A stretch of DNA of 64,000 bases from Moringa oleifera (Eukaryota > Streptophyta > Magnoliopsida > Brassicales > Moringaceae). Made by a program: the position numbers and the translations under genes. Under the pieces are notes generated by a model. The model saw only the letters and a program-made list of their open reading frames with translations, was not told where the DNA came from and made no database searches. Location: positions 4,774,001-4,838,000 of the forward strand of contig JAJFZO010000344.1 of assembly GCA_021397835.1 (NCBI GenBank). The letters are read 5' to 3'. Positions 14,106-27,609 of this stretch are shown here, piece by piece (within the stretch, counting starts at the first letter, position 1; each line of letters starts with the position of its first letter).

Positions 14106-17100
14106 CTATTTCAAGGAATTTATCAGATCTGTGAAATTGAAGACCACCCAGTCAGCTTTGACTGCAACAGCTTCTCTGTGCTGGACACCCGCATAGCAGA
14201 TGAACAAGTCAGCACCTCCCGGTTTACGGGCCTGCATATGAAAAATAAAAGGAAGAAGAAACAGAAAGCAATATCTATTAAGAACTTCATGCTCATGCAG
14301 AATGAAGAGATTATCATTATAGGACCTTTGATAAGGTCAAGAGTGCAAACCAGAAAACTTAATGGATAGCCAAATCAAACAAATTTAGATTTGCCAATGA
14401 AAAAGAACCAGATATCTCCTCAATATATCCATACTTAAATCACTAGTAGCTGAGTAAATGTGACACAAAACCATCATAGATTCCCACCAGTCCTGGTTTT
14501 CCATGACTTTTGTTGCTAAAAGGCTCAGAAAAATTTACTAACCTCAAGGTCAGTAGCACCATCTCCAATCATGACTAGTGCCTTGTATCCATGAGCCTGG
14601 AAAGCAAGTTTAGTAAGCATTTAGCACCTATGATGGCCAATAACAACCAAAGGGACCACAAGACTAACCTTCCTTATTTGTTGCACTGCAGTGGCTTTTC
14701 CCCCACTCCTTGAGGTAGGCTCATTTGCATCAAAACCCACAAACTCCCCAGAAGTTCCAAACAGGAGTTGATTGGCAAAAATATTTGCTTCAGGAATTCC
14801 AAGAATTGATGCAACAGGCTTCAAAGACAAAAGGTTGCACGGTTTATGATCCTTGGACATAAGAGTTCCATGAAAATTTACAAATTTGAGGCTTTCACAG
14901 ATGTTAAATATGCTACACAGGGGCTTCAACATGTCTGTATAACTTCCTTGAGATGATTTAAAGCAACACTGGACGATTCAAAGGTTAGGAGGTAGCATCA
15001 GACTAAATAATGAACTGTTTTCGAATTGATTGTTGATCACTTCTTGCACTGATACCACACAAGAAAGTTATCTGTTAATTTTATTAACACTATTTGGTAA
15101 GTGTAATGCAGATCTAGTTCATGTAATCCAATATCCAATGGTATTAAATTATCACATCTACTATCTCCAATTCTTACATAATTAACAGAAATTATCCCAG
15201 AACCGATTATATTTCCAACATGCATGAGTGAAAACACAGCAAAATGTAGATACCCTTGGTTCAGCAGCATACATTGATCATTTGACGAAAGCCTCCAGAG
15301 ATAAGGTAGACATCAGTATTATTACCCTTCAGCTTCTTGATCAATTCTTCTATGCCAGGAGAAATCCTACAAATTGAAAAGTAAAGATACAGATACAACT
15401 TATTTAGCAAAGAGCGCACCAAAATATTTTGCAGATATCGTCTATTAATCATAATGAGGGGAAAAAGATAGAAAAAACAGAAAAAAGATACAGAGAGAAA
15501 TAAAAGAATCAAAATTGCAGTTTGAATCATAATAGAGCAGCTGATAAGAGTACATAGTTGAATGCATCTTTATTAGTGATCATTATAGCTTAAAATAATC
15601 CATTTATTTGCTGTTTCCCTCTACAAGAACTGGAAACATGTAAATCCTTCAGTAAAGCTCACAGATGAATAGTCGCATGCCGCTGAATTATGAATGTCAG
15701 CCTTTTCCTGGCCAAGTTGTGAGATTTGGAGCCTATATAAATTACTCGCACATTGGTCAATATTTTGGCAAGTAATACCATTATATTATAAGCTTAACTC
15801 AAAATTATAACAAGTCCTCATTCATTCCTGGTAACTATAGATCCAACACTAAACATAGTGATTACAGTTGCAGACTTCCACTCAATATGATGTGGCAAAA
15901 TTCAAAGAAGATGACAACATAGAAAAAAAAGAAAGAGAACAATAATGTCACATCTGATTGATCAGAAGGCCTGAGAAGTAGTACAAGGAAATACTTCATT
16001 GCACCGAATAAAGAAATGAACAGGACCTGAGCTAATGCTTAAAATCACAGTTGAAGAGACAATCTTGTCTAGGCTAAAATTGCAGCAGAGTTAAAGATAG
16101 CTGCAGAGTGTTGCTACCATCAGGTAGCCTAAGAAATATCCAAAGCACACATATGACAACTAAGAAAGAGATATTTCTCGAGCAAACATGAAAAAGATCG
16201 CACCATTCGTGGTCTTAGTTTAAAGCCATTTGTGATCAAACTAAAATCATAAGATCAATAAGGGGCAGCCAATAAAAAGAATAATAACCTCAGTTCAGAG
16301 CCATAAAATGTCATTTTAGCATCTTTACATGGTAAGAATATACAGTAGCCCATAATGCAGCAGAGCAAAACAATAATTTGGCTAGATTGAATTGAAAAGA
16401 ACAAATCTTCTGGGTAACCGGAAACAGAAAAAATAGCTTACTGCAATTACGTACATGCTCTGATGATTGGTTTATAGTGTTCTGATCAAGGATTTGTGTT
16501 CATCGTGTTAATTTGAGCGCGTACCTTTTGATGCAATAAGGAATATGTGGATGCCAAAAGGAAAATGAATGATTGTAGGCTCATCTTGTCCTTTATGTGT
16601 GTTCTAATTCAATTTTTTGTTTATGTGCATCTGCCTGTCTTTTTATGTGTGTATAAAGTATAAATAGGTCTCAGTAATGCCCTTCCAAGTTGTATTTTCA
16701 GTTGCCATGCAGAATTTCAGTTTTTCAAACTAGCCAAGCACGCATAAATGAAGAGAGAGCAGGGGAAAAAAAAAAAGATATCAATAAGAAGACTAATACC
16801 GTGGAGGCCTCTTCTCAAGAAAATCTTGGACCTGGGACAGAGAAGGTTTGAATAAAGAAAGTCTAGCAGCCAAGGCCTCTTCGAAAGGAACAGATCCACC
16901 CATTGCCCTGGAAAAATTCAACATCAGAATTATCTTAACAGTATAGAACACTGACCAGTACAAAATATTTCCAGAGAACACTGACAACCAACCTAGCAGT
17001 CCATTCAGCAACTGCCTTCCCTGCTCCACAAAAATCTGCAAGTTCATCAATGCCCTCATCCACACACACCGTGCTATCCACATCGAAGCAAACTGCGTCA

Positions 17101-17682
17101 GCCTTTCTCCACAAATCAAGAACCTCTAAGAATTTATAAAAGTAATCGTCAATACCACCAATTAGCATGCACAACACTTTAAAAGTAGCAAGATATTATG
17201 AGTTGACAATTCATTTTTCAAAGCTAAACTGCTAAAAGACAGCTCTGTTAACTGAGGTCATTCTCTCTTACAACATAAATGATCATAAAGGATTTAATTT
17301 TACTTTTGAACATTAGCCAATATTACAAAGTTTTTAATTTAACTCAACTGAACATAAAACCGTATTATTTTCATCTAAATTAAGCCCAGTTTCTGTTCCC
17401 TTTCTCTCTTCTTGATACTCTGTGAACGTGATTGTAAATTTTGTTGGATTATGGATGACCTTTAGAGGGTACAGTGTTGTCAAAATGCCCCAAAGTTGAG
17501 GACTCCATTGGTTGAACTGAAGCAGCAACTGAATTGAATGATTTAGGATGTTTTATCATCCCAATTTGACCTCTATAAGAATTCTGTTTCAACTGCAGGG
17601 AAAATGCAGGAAGAGAAGGACACAAATGTTGCCTATAACGGGCGTGAAGCGGGATAATGCGTGAACTGACCAAACCTTCCAT
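14106..17682 (-). CDS. PSP: Phosphoserine phosphatase, chloroplastic
   Basis: Seven coding exons on the minus strand: 17682-17460, 17125-16993, 16907-16800, 15366-15273, 14818-14669, 14596-14543 and 14231-14106. They join to 295 residues, the length I recall for Arabidopsis PSP. The enzyme hydrolyses 3-phosphoserine to serine, the last step of the plastid phosphorylated serine pathway. HAD-family motifs are intact: FDVDST with nucleophile Asp89 and Asp91, ISGG with Ser178, the GGK lysine Lys227, and GDGATD with Asp248 and Asp252. The first 70 or so residues are Ser, Arg and His-rich with few acids, fitting a plastid transit peptide. A leader intron (about 17694-18136) ends in a CAGCAG acceptor, so two alternative leader lengths are possible. 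The 1.43 kb intron 15367-16799 holds no evident gene. The gene is divergent from the NADPH oxidase, about 4.1 kb away. Confidence 0.96.
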
Positions 17683-18229
17683 CAAATTGACTGCTGCAAA
17701 CAAGCCCAAAACAGTCACAAAGTTTTACTTTCATAGCACTATAAACCGGGCAAACGAATGCACTTAGCAAAGAAAAAAAACAGTTCTACAATGCGACGTT
17801 GCTAGATCAAAGAAATAACAAATGATTCACAATTTGCACAAGTTCCATGACCTACAAGACATTTTATGATCGTTAAAAGAACACGTGACATCCGTTTAGC
17901 AGCCGGGAAAACGTAGAAAAACAATTATCCCACTTCCAGAAAGTGTACAACACATGACTCAAAAAACTCAAGTTCTCATTCATTTTTCTGGGAAACCACG
18001 CCGAAAAAAACAGAAACAGAATCTCAGGGATCAGATAACAATAAATCTGAAACGAACGAGTACAGAAAGACATATCAATAGAACTAAATCACAAAAGTAT
18101 GAAGGCCAAAAGAAAATGAAATCACTCACGGATTACCGTTGAAAATTTAGATTTATTTACTGGTAAGCTTGAAATGTTCGCCGGGCCACGGCCTCCGTCG
18201 CTGCTGTTTCTGTTTTTTTGTCGTTGCTT

Positions 18230-21200
18230 TTGTTCTCTGCTTTACCAGATCTTTGCTTAACATGTTTGGTGAAATCAATCACACAGTTTGAAGTTTGCCA
18301 GACAACTTTTCCAAGCAAAATTACAAAATCGCCCTTTCGAGTTTCTGTTTAATTTTTTTTCTCATGATGTGATTTATTTAAAAAGAATTCTGGAAAATTT
18401 GAATCCATTTAACATCACAATATTTTATTAATAAAAATAAAGTAAAAAAATTGATCTAAAATTTTTGCACTATCTTTTAAATTAAATCTTGATCTTTAAA
18501 AAGTTTTTAAATAAATTTTTAATTATTAATTTTATCTAAATTAAATTAAAAATATTACAAAAAATTAATGATATTTTTATTAATAAAATACTTAAAAACT
18601 ATTCAAATAAATTTTAAACTTTATTTTATTTTTATTTCTTAATTTAAATTATTTTTATTAATGAATTATTTTGATAAATTTTTAAAAATTTTAATAACCT
18701 AATTTTTAAAAAAATATATTACTAATATTTAAAATATTTGTGAATTTTTTTATGATAGTATTGAAAATATTTTTTTATATTTATGAAAAATTTTAAAAGT
18801 TACAATTTATTATAAAAAATTTTAATTTAAATATTTTAAATTTTAAATTTTTTGGTATAATATAATTTGATAGATTAAAATTTATTAAAGATGTTTTAAA
18901 AGTTAATTGAAAAAATTAATTAAAATTTAAATTTTGAATGATATTTATTTTAAAAAATTATTTTCATATTATGGTATTAAAAAATCAATCTAAATTTTAT
19001 TATTTTTTTATTAAGATTATCGGGACTTATAAATGGATTTATAATTAACACTATCTATCATTTATCATGTGAGATAGCTTGGTAACTTTAATTTTTCAAA
19101 AAAAAAAATCACCTTTTTGTGTTGTCACCTTTTGCAATTTCAGTTTAACTAAGAATATCTGTATTAGAATTATGTTGGTTATTTGGATCAGGCTTCCTAA
19201 TACTTTGGGCTGGTTCTAAGTCATCTTCTTGGGCTTTAAATATAATTTTGATTTTTCTTGATGCAAAGTTTATATTTGGGCCAACCATTTGACTTTAATT
19301 TTTTTTTTTTAAAAAAGCATGTATTACATTTAAAATATTTGTACTTATTGCACGTAACATTGACCAACTAATGTGTGATCAATATAAAATTTTTGAAACA
19401 TGTTGACAAATTTTGGACACATAAATTAAGCATTTTACAACAATAACTATTTTAATGATATATAATACATTTTTATGTATGAATTATTAATATAATTCAA
19501 TTAAAAACTATTTTTAAAACTTATATATAAATTAATCTAATGATTTGATATTGGAGTCAATTTTTTATCAAAATAATAATAAATATCATATCAATTAATA
19601 AAATCAACAACATGTACTTGAAATTGATTAATTTTTCTTAATTTTTAAAGCCTGTGATCAACTCACATTTCAAAGCTCAAATTCGAGAATTTTAACTTTG
19701 TTTACTTATTTAACATTTAAATTGAAGAGTTTATATAATTTTTAATTCAAATAATGACAGGTGAAGCAATAAAGCTCATGTAATTGAATTTAGTCAACAA
19801 CACGCATTAGAAATGGAACAATTTCAAATCTTTCAATTTACTCACGCTTTGAAATTAAGCTCAAGTTCAAGAATCTTATACTAATTTAATGTATAAGATT
19901 CAAGTTGGAAAGCTAATTTGAGACAACTAAGTTAGTGTAATAATTGATATAATGGTCATTTTCTTAGTCTTAACAATGATAAATGTGAAGCTAATCAATA
20001 AAATATACGTGGTTGATAAAGTTAATAGATCAATCTTTTTCTATATTTTTCAAAACACGAGATTAATTCACGTTCTCAAACACATATTCAAGATTAAGTT
20101 TTCATCAATGAATTTTATATAAATAATTATGTTAATAACATACTGCATATTTTTTATGTACGAATTATTAATTTACATGTTTAAATTTTAAATTAAAAAA
20201 TATAAATTAATATAATAATTTATATAAGGATCATTTTCTCGTTTAAGTAATAATGAACATCACACTAATCAATTAACAGAGTATACATAAGCGATTGACT
20301 TATTGATATCTTAAACTAATTATATTAACATCTTTCAAAACATGAAATTCGTTCACGCTTTGAGAATTCACATTCGAAAGTCACGAAAAAAAATATATTT
20401 ATAATTAAAAAAATTAATTACATTTTATAAAAATATATATATTTTTATTTGTCTTTTTAATGATATTTTAATAATAAAAACTGATCCAAATATAACATTT
20501 TCATCTTATTTTGGGAATCATCTATCCTTTATGCATTCTAGATGAACCTCCATGCACTAGAGTTTGCATTCTAAGTCAAAATTATGTAGCAGGTATAAGC
20601 TAATACTCTATTGGATAAGAAAGAAAGGTTTACCATCTCAATCCACAAGTTGCCATCAAGCCAGATTACATTTTTATTATTAATTAAAATTAAAATTTAA
20701 AAAACCATGCTAGTTACTAAATTATTTACAAATCTTAGAATTTTTAAAAAACTATAATTATGAAATAAAATATTAAAATAAATTTTAAAAATACATCTTT
20801 AATCAATGGGCTGAAAATTATTTCCTCCTTATTGATTTTGTTTTCTGCGAGATGGATTCATGACCCATTGATTTTATCCCTAGGACATGTGCACATGCAT
20901 GTAACAATGTATTTTCTAACAGAAATTATTCAATTGTATAAAATTAGCAACGCTGCTTCTTACCATTTTCTATTTTTTTTCTTTAGAAGGAAATGCGTGT
21001 TGTGTATTGTGTAAAATCATTTATTTATTTTTCTTAAAATTTGAGAATTGAAATTAATAAATTGGAAAATATAGAATGATCAAGTGGCATTATAAGTAGT
21101 GATATTATTCTTTTACATATGTATGAACTGTACACCACGACCACGGGCAGTTTAATCTTAATTTCAAATTAAATACTTATATCTAATGCCACTGTCACAT

Positions 21201-21840
21201 GGTTACCCATTAAACATCACTAATCAATCATCACATAATTTTTATTAATAAAATAATTATTTTTTATATTTACCCTCGATTATTAACCGGCTAAAAAACA
21301 GAAGTTCTGAATTGATCAAACCTGAGAAAACATTTTGAAAAAAATTGTAAAAATGAGTACATAAAAGGAAAAGTTGTCCTATTGAGTCACTTTGTATAAA
21401 AAAATTAAAAAAAATAAAATACAGATCCAGCCAAAAAAAAAATACTTAAATTTATTTATCAAAATTATTTTTAAAAATTCGATGAATATTACTTATCTAA
21501 AAATTTAATTCAGAAAACTCATATGTTAAATAAAATTTGTTTTTTCATAAAATTAAAATATTGTCAACCTGTATCTAATATGAATTTTACGAAAAAAAAT
21601 GTTGACAGGATGATAAAATTGAGCTTGAAAAATAATGGAATAATTTTTCTAAGAGGAAGAGAGAGTTCAGGAAAAGAAGAATATTAGTAACAATGTTGGT
21701 TAGCGAGTTAACATCGAAGCTAAGGAATTGTAGTAATTGTTTCATTTAATCAACTAAACCAACCAGCTCATTGCCGGACCGTGCAAGTTAGGGAATATTT
21801 AGCTGCAAGTCATGCATATATAGGTTCCAACTTACAAAAC
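18230..21840. other. AT-rich spacer between the divergent PSP and RBOH genes
   Basis: About 3.6 kb without a supported gene. It begins with AT-rich repeat sequence (18.35-19.05 kb, related to copies elsewhere in the window), then a degenerate tandem array (19.45-20.40 kb), then more AT-rich DNA to about 21.6 kb. The promoters of both flanking genes must lie at its two ends. No long reading frame resembles a protein. Confidence 0.6.
19450..20400. repeat. Degenerate tandem repeat array, about four copies
   Basis: A block containing the core TTCACGCTTTGA and a following CA..TTC.AGA recurs, diverged, near 19.67, 19.84, 20.06 and 20.34 kb. A second block (TTTTTATGTA then GAATTATTAAT, followed by AATATAAT and TCATTTTCT) recurs near 19.47 and 20.15 kb, its TCATTTTCT part also near 19.96 kb. 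The copies are in the same orientation with irregular spacing of about 170-290 bases, as expected of an old array that has gained indels. Confidence 0.55.
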
Positions 21841-21846
21841 TCCGCA

Positions 21847-21864
21847 TCTCTCTCTCTCTCTCTC
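21847..21864 (+). repeat. (TC)n microsatellite in the RBOH promoter or leader
   Basis: Nine TC dinucleotides about 420 bases upstream of the NADPH oxidase start codon. Pyrimidine tracts are common around plant transcription starts. No function is claimed. Confidence 0.85.
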
Positions 21865-22284
21865 ATATATCATTCGAGCGGCCGTTTGATTTTCATGAAT
21901 TCTTCCACTCTGGCTGGTCTCTCTTTCGTCTACCTGCTCTCACTTTACCTTCTCTGCTCCTAATCTCTCCACCATTTCTAACAAAACCTCTCTTATTCTC
22001 ACCAAATCGAACGCGCATTAACCACATGGACTGTTCTTCTTATTCTTCGCACTCAACCACCCGAAATAATCAGAGAAAACCGATTGCGTTGCCGAGAAAA
22101 CAAACAGCAGAGAATACCGCATTCTTCTTCTCTTCTTCCGGTCGTTTCATTGATGAAATCTGCATTGTGGATTGTGCTGGTGGGGGTCAAGAAGATTAAA
22201 TCACTTTTTTCCTCCATGAAAGTGTTCCTCTGTTAGTTTTCAGTCGAACAACTTGAAGGAAACCAAAGCATTTTCTCGGGAAAG

Positions 22285-25200
22285 ATGACAGGAGAAAGTA
22301 GAGAAAATTCATCAATGGAAGTGCATGAAAAGTACTCCCAAACAGCTGAAGAATCCTCTGTTTCAACTCTTTCTTCGTGTTCTTCGTCGTCTTCTTCTTG
22401 TAGCGCCAGTCTTATACCCCTCTCCTACTCTCCAGTTCCGCAAACCGGACTTCCGTGCAGTTTGAACCGGGGACACCTTTTGGAAAATGGAGAGTCATCT
22501 CCAGCCTGGTTGGATATTGAACGGCTGAGATTCGTGGATGTCACTGCTAATGGCGGAACGGAATGGAAGAACGCGGAGGACCGGTTCGACCAGCTCGCTT
22601 CAAGACGGACCGGGTTTGAACCGGTAGTGAAGCGTTCGGATTTCGGATTTTGCATCGGTAAGAAAATTGGTATGAAACTTAAAAAAAAAAAAAAAATCAA
22701 ATTATTCGTGCCAATGATTGCTGTAATTATTTTATTGATATACGACTAATAAATTAATTGCTAATTATCTTGCATAGCCATGGGACATGAGACCCATGCA
22801 TGTTAGAGATCCCTTGAAGCTAATTTTTCATTATTTTTAAAAATAATTCAAATTTTAATACTATTAATAAAAGTTAGATAATAAACTTGCATGTGGTGCT
22901 AGATAAAGATAATATTACCACTGAATAAAATTTAATAGTATTAATTTACAGTTGTTTAATTTTCCAACCGTTTTAGCTTTTCAGTAATTATTTTCTGTCT
23001 AGCTTCATTTCTGTTATAATATATATACAATATTAATATAATTATTTAATTTATTTCCAATTCTTGTAGGCATGGGAGAATCGCAGGAATTCGCTAATGA
23101 GCTTTTAATCACCCTGAGAGGAAGAAGGGATCAGAAAATGGATATAACCAAAAGTGAACTTCGACGCTACTGGTTCCGCATGATTGATCCTCGCTTTGCT
23201 ACAAGAGTGCAGATTTTCTTTGAAATGTAAGGATCCTCATGCTAACTCCTTCATTTTATACATTTTTCTCAATACCCTTTAAAATGAAGCTTTTAACTCT
23301 TGAGTTTGAGAAGAAAATTAATATATCACTTTAAAATTTCAATTTTAGTAACATCATTATGATTTAATTTTTCTGGCTTTGAAGAATATGAGGTTCAAGT
23401 TCAAAACTGTTAGATGATGAAAAAACAAAAAACCTGTTGCTTTTGGAGAATTGTTTCTAAGGTAGAAATTGTTTTCTTGAATTTATCATGCAAAATAGAT
23501 ATGCTAAGTGATTTTGTTCAGATAGATTTTTAATATATAAAAATATTAATACGATTTTAGATTATTGTCTAAATTGGTTTTCTTTTTCTGGGATTATCTT
23601 GATTAATCAGGTGTGATAAAGACATGGATGGAAGAGTTACAGAGAAAGATTTCAAGCAGGTTAAGTAAACAAAAACTAAACCATTATATTCGAAGATTTA
23701 AAAATTCTACTTGCCACTTTGTCAAATCTAATGGAGTTAGTCCTATAATAGTATTTTTGAGTTTTTTTATTTAAAATTGGCAGATTATTCTGTTATCGGC
23801 GTCTACTAATAAGTTGTCAATAACGCACGAGGAGGCAGATGATTATTCTGCTCTAATCATGCAAGCACTTGACACAGAAGACAAAGGTTACATTGAGGTA
23901 CAAATTTACCTGGCAGCAGTGACAATTGATTTAGCTATAATATTGATGAAAGTTGGCCAGAAACACTTTAGATTAAGCCGCTTCACTAATTTATATTTTA
24001 AATAATGCTTATTCCCAATTTATATCGGCTGCCTGGAGAAATTTTTAGAGCTTGTAAAAAACTGTGTTTAGGCTATCAAAATAAACAATATTTCATAAAG
24101 TTTTTAATATGTTCCTGTTGTTGACCAGATATAATAATTATTTGATGTAGTATATTTTTTATATCCTCTTCAAATTAATTAATTAAATAAATAATTATTT
24201 ATTTATATAAAATCACTTATCAAACAAATTCTTATGTTATATTAATTACCATGCAATTTTCGTTACTAATACGTTGCAGGCACCAGACATGGGAGCAATA
24301 TTCAAGGCAAGCCTACCAAGAGGCTCCCCTGATACTGCTCCTCAGTATCACAATAACGATGCATTATATCAAGAGCGTATGTCCAGGGCAGAGATATTGT
24401 TTAGGTCATATTGGCGACGTACATGGATAGTTGTCTTGTGGTTGGTTGTTTGCTTTGCTCTGTTTGCTTGGAAGTTCATGCAGTACAGCCATAGATCAGC
24501 TTTTGAAGTCATGGGTTACTGCCTCTCCACTGCCAAGGGAGCTGCTGAAACCCTAAAATTCAACATGGCCTTGATTCTCCTCCCTGTTAGCCGGAACACG
24601 ATCACATGGCTGCGCCGGAATCCTCGGATCAACTGGTTTGTTCCATTCAACGATAATATCAACTTTCACAAGGTACTTCAATTACGATCTCACAGAATAT
24701 TTAAACCAAGTCAGAATCAAATTAATGTTAAGGACTGAAAAAGATAGAGGATCAATTATTAGTTCCTGTGTAATCTTAGGATTAAAAAGGAAAAACCCTT
24801 TTATCAACAAAGAAAAAGGAAAAAGCCCCTGAGACACTGTTTGGTTCCAAGTTAAAAGACTGTAAGGTTAAAGTTGAAAAATCTCTCGCAGAAAGGTAGC
24901 CAAAGATGTCCTCAAATTCTCATAATGCATCCAACCAGTCAGTAGTTAGCTTATATGATCACACGTACAACGTTTTGGTGTAGCTGATTGCTGGAGGGAT
25001 AGTCATAGGCGTGATCCTACATGGAGGCACCCACCTTGCCTGTGATTTCCCAAGGATCAGCAAGTCTGATCGTACCATCTTTCAACAAACAATAGCTGCT
25101 GGATTTGGGTACCATCAACCATCATACATGCAAATCCTCGCCACAACAGAGGCTGCAACAGGAATTGCCATGGTGATCTTGATGGCTATTGCTTTCTCCC

Positions 25201-27609
25201 TGGCAACAAAGTGGCCTCGCCGGCGCTCACCTTCACTGCCGAGGTCCCTTCGACAGTTCACTGGATATAATACCTTTTGGTATTCCCACCACCTGTTCAT
25301 TCTTGTGTATGCCTTGCTCATTGTTCACTCCATGTTCCTCTTCCTGACCAAGGACGTAACAGAAAAAACGGTAAGCTTAATACCCAGAAATTTTTGGAGC
25401 ACAAATCCTTGAGATTATTGAGTAATTTCTATTTTGGAAATTGATTGTGTTGATAAGAATGTCCTTGTGTAGACATGGATGTACATTGCCATTCCAGTTT
25501 CATTATACGCCGGGGAGCGAATTTTCCGTGCTATAAGGTCAGGACTTTACAAGGTGGAAATTTTGAAGGTACTGATTCAATTCCATATCGATTACTCCAT
25601 AAAAATTGTTCATTTATGCAGCTCTGTTAACTTATATTGACTTATTAAGGATTGTGTTTATCTTTATTTTTTATTGATCAAATATTGTAGGTAAAATTAC
25701 ATCCAGGGAAAGTCTTATCCTTCAAGTTGAGCAAACCAAAAGGACTTAACTACAAAAGTGGCATGTATATATTCATCCAGTGCCCTCAAATTTCACCATT
25801 TGAATGGTAATATATGTACGATCTGAGATATCTTTAGTGCTAGTAACTCTTCCATGTTATCTGATTCTGTTGCATTACTGTCTCTTGCTGTGTCTCCAGG
25901 CACCCGTTTTCACTAACTTCTGGACCCAAAGATGATTACCTTAGTGTACATATCAGAACTCTTGGAGACTGGAGTTATCAGTTATACAGTCTCTTCCAAG
26001 AGGTAAAAAAATCGAAGGGTTAAAAAGAGAAAGCCTTATATACTGATTTTACATAATTAAGGCATGCAAATAATTTGTGTTGATTATCTGGGATTTTGTA
26101 GGCGGCGTTAACAGGGGGCAAGAAGTACCCAAAAATACACATAGATGGTCCTTATGGTGCTGCTTCACAAGACCATGTGAAGTATGATATTGTCATTCTA
26201 ATTGGCCTCGGGATAGGAGCTACTCCTTTCATTGGCATCCTCAAAGATATTGTTCGTGGTCTCCGAAGTGAAAGAACACACTTTGATCAAGTAAGGATAT
26301 TGACCAATTCTGCATTGTGTCCCCTACAGAATCAAGATGTTTGGGTTAATTTCTTGGCCATGTGATGAAATGGGGGTGCTGACTTTGTGCAGGATGATTG
26401 CGGGGAATGCAGCATTGCAAGAGGTCCTTTGAAGGCCTACTTTTATTGGGTTACAAGAGAACATAACTCCTTTGATTGGTTTACAGATGTCATTAAGGAA
26501 ATATCGAAAAATAACCAAAAGCAGGTGCTGTTTAACTATATTAATTTCCTCAACCTTTTAGTACAATCAATTTTGTATGCTTGCAAATTTAGTAACTAAT
26601 CTTTGTTTCTGCCATAGTTCTGCTTCTGAATTTCTTCTGTTCTGCAGTCTGTAGTAGAGATGCACAACTATCTTACCAGTATGCACCGGGAAGGCGATGG
26701 TCGATCAGCTTTAATAAGTGTGATACAATCCTTGCTCTATAGCAAAACTGGCATTGACGTTATCTCTCAAACTCCGGCAAGTATCAATGATATATATTAG
26801 TATTTTGCGGTTGTACTATGTTAGTGTATAACCAGTCATTCATGCATAAAACCACTGTTTGGTTAAAAAATGTGTGCAGATCCTAGTAATCTTTAAGGAA
26901 ATAGCTAACTAGTTCTCTTCAAATACACTTCTCCCTGTATTCTGAAGGCCTTATTACAAATACTTGATTGAGTTAGTTTTAATTATTGCTCATGCAAATG
27001 ATGCTCATCTGTGATTTGGATTTCAGGTACATACCCATTTTGGTCGGCCAAATTGGTTCAACATATTCTCAAGATTGGCTCGAAGACACAATGGAGCACG
27101 TATTGGTAAGACAGAAACACACCATTTTCTGAAATGCACCCGAAAGGGAACTAATGAAAAAATTAAGTATGCATCTTTTAATTAATGGCTATAATTCAGA
27201 GGAGGAGGATTTGAAGTTGAGATCTTCAAGAAAGTAGCTTTTTGTGATAAACCCTGATGATCGAGGAAGGCAAAATTTTGATTTTTGATGCATACCATTA
27301 GATAAATTAATGAGACTCTGAATGTGATGAACATATCAAACACTTGTCATTTCATCATTAATAGTTTAAACCCTGGATGTCAACCAGAGAAACAATCAAA
27401 GAGGTGGATAAATGAATCAATACGAGTCTACTAACCATAGTAAATCTAAATGTGCACAGAATATTATGTCATACTGAAACTGTGACTTTGATTTGGCAGG
27501 GGTTTTCTACTGTGGCCCATTGTCACTAGCAAGGGATTTGAAGAGATTATGCACCAAATTTTCCACCAAAACCACCACAAGATTTGTGTTCCACAAAGAA
27601 AACTATTGA
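22285..27609 (+). CDS. RBOH: Respiratory burst oxidase homologue (NADPH oxidase)
   Basis: Fourteen exons: 22285-22657, 23070-23226, 23611-23659, 23784-23897, 24280-24672, 24984-25370, 25473-25568, 25691-25806, 25900-26002, 26102-26290, 26393-26524, 26648-26776, 27027-27105, 27500-27609. They join to 808 residues, somewhat short for the family, which usually has a longer N-terminus. An in-frame TAG lies upstream of this ATG. The plasma-membrane enzyme passes electrons from NADPH via FAD and two haems to oxygen, making superoxide. A Ser-rich N-terminus is followed by two EF-hands (loop 179-190, then near [10 protein letters not shown]). Haem histidines His361 and His375 (14 apart) and His464 and His477 (13 apart) are present. 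FAD motif HPFSLTS, NADPH motifs GLGIGATP and FYCG, and C-terminal FHKENY complete it. The first EF loop ends in Asp190 where Glu is usual. Subgroup is not assigned. Confidence 0.97.
26777..27026 (+). other. GC-AG intron in the RBOH gene
   Basis: Exon 12 ends at CCG and the intron begins GCAAGT, not GTAAGT. It ends in TTTCAG. Using the nearby GT instead would shift the frame and destroy the conserved THFGRPNW block, so the GC donor is the one that fits. GC-AG introns are about one percent of plant introns and are spliced by the normal spliceosome. Confidence 0.8.

Noticed and set aside
22425..22700. 91-codon minus-strand frame opposite RBOH exon 1
   Set aside because: Antisense of the Ser-rich first exon and the poly-A stretch in intron 1. 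No independent evidence.
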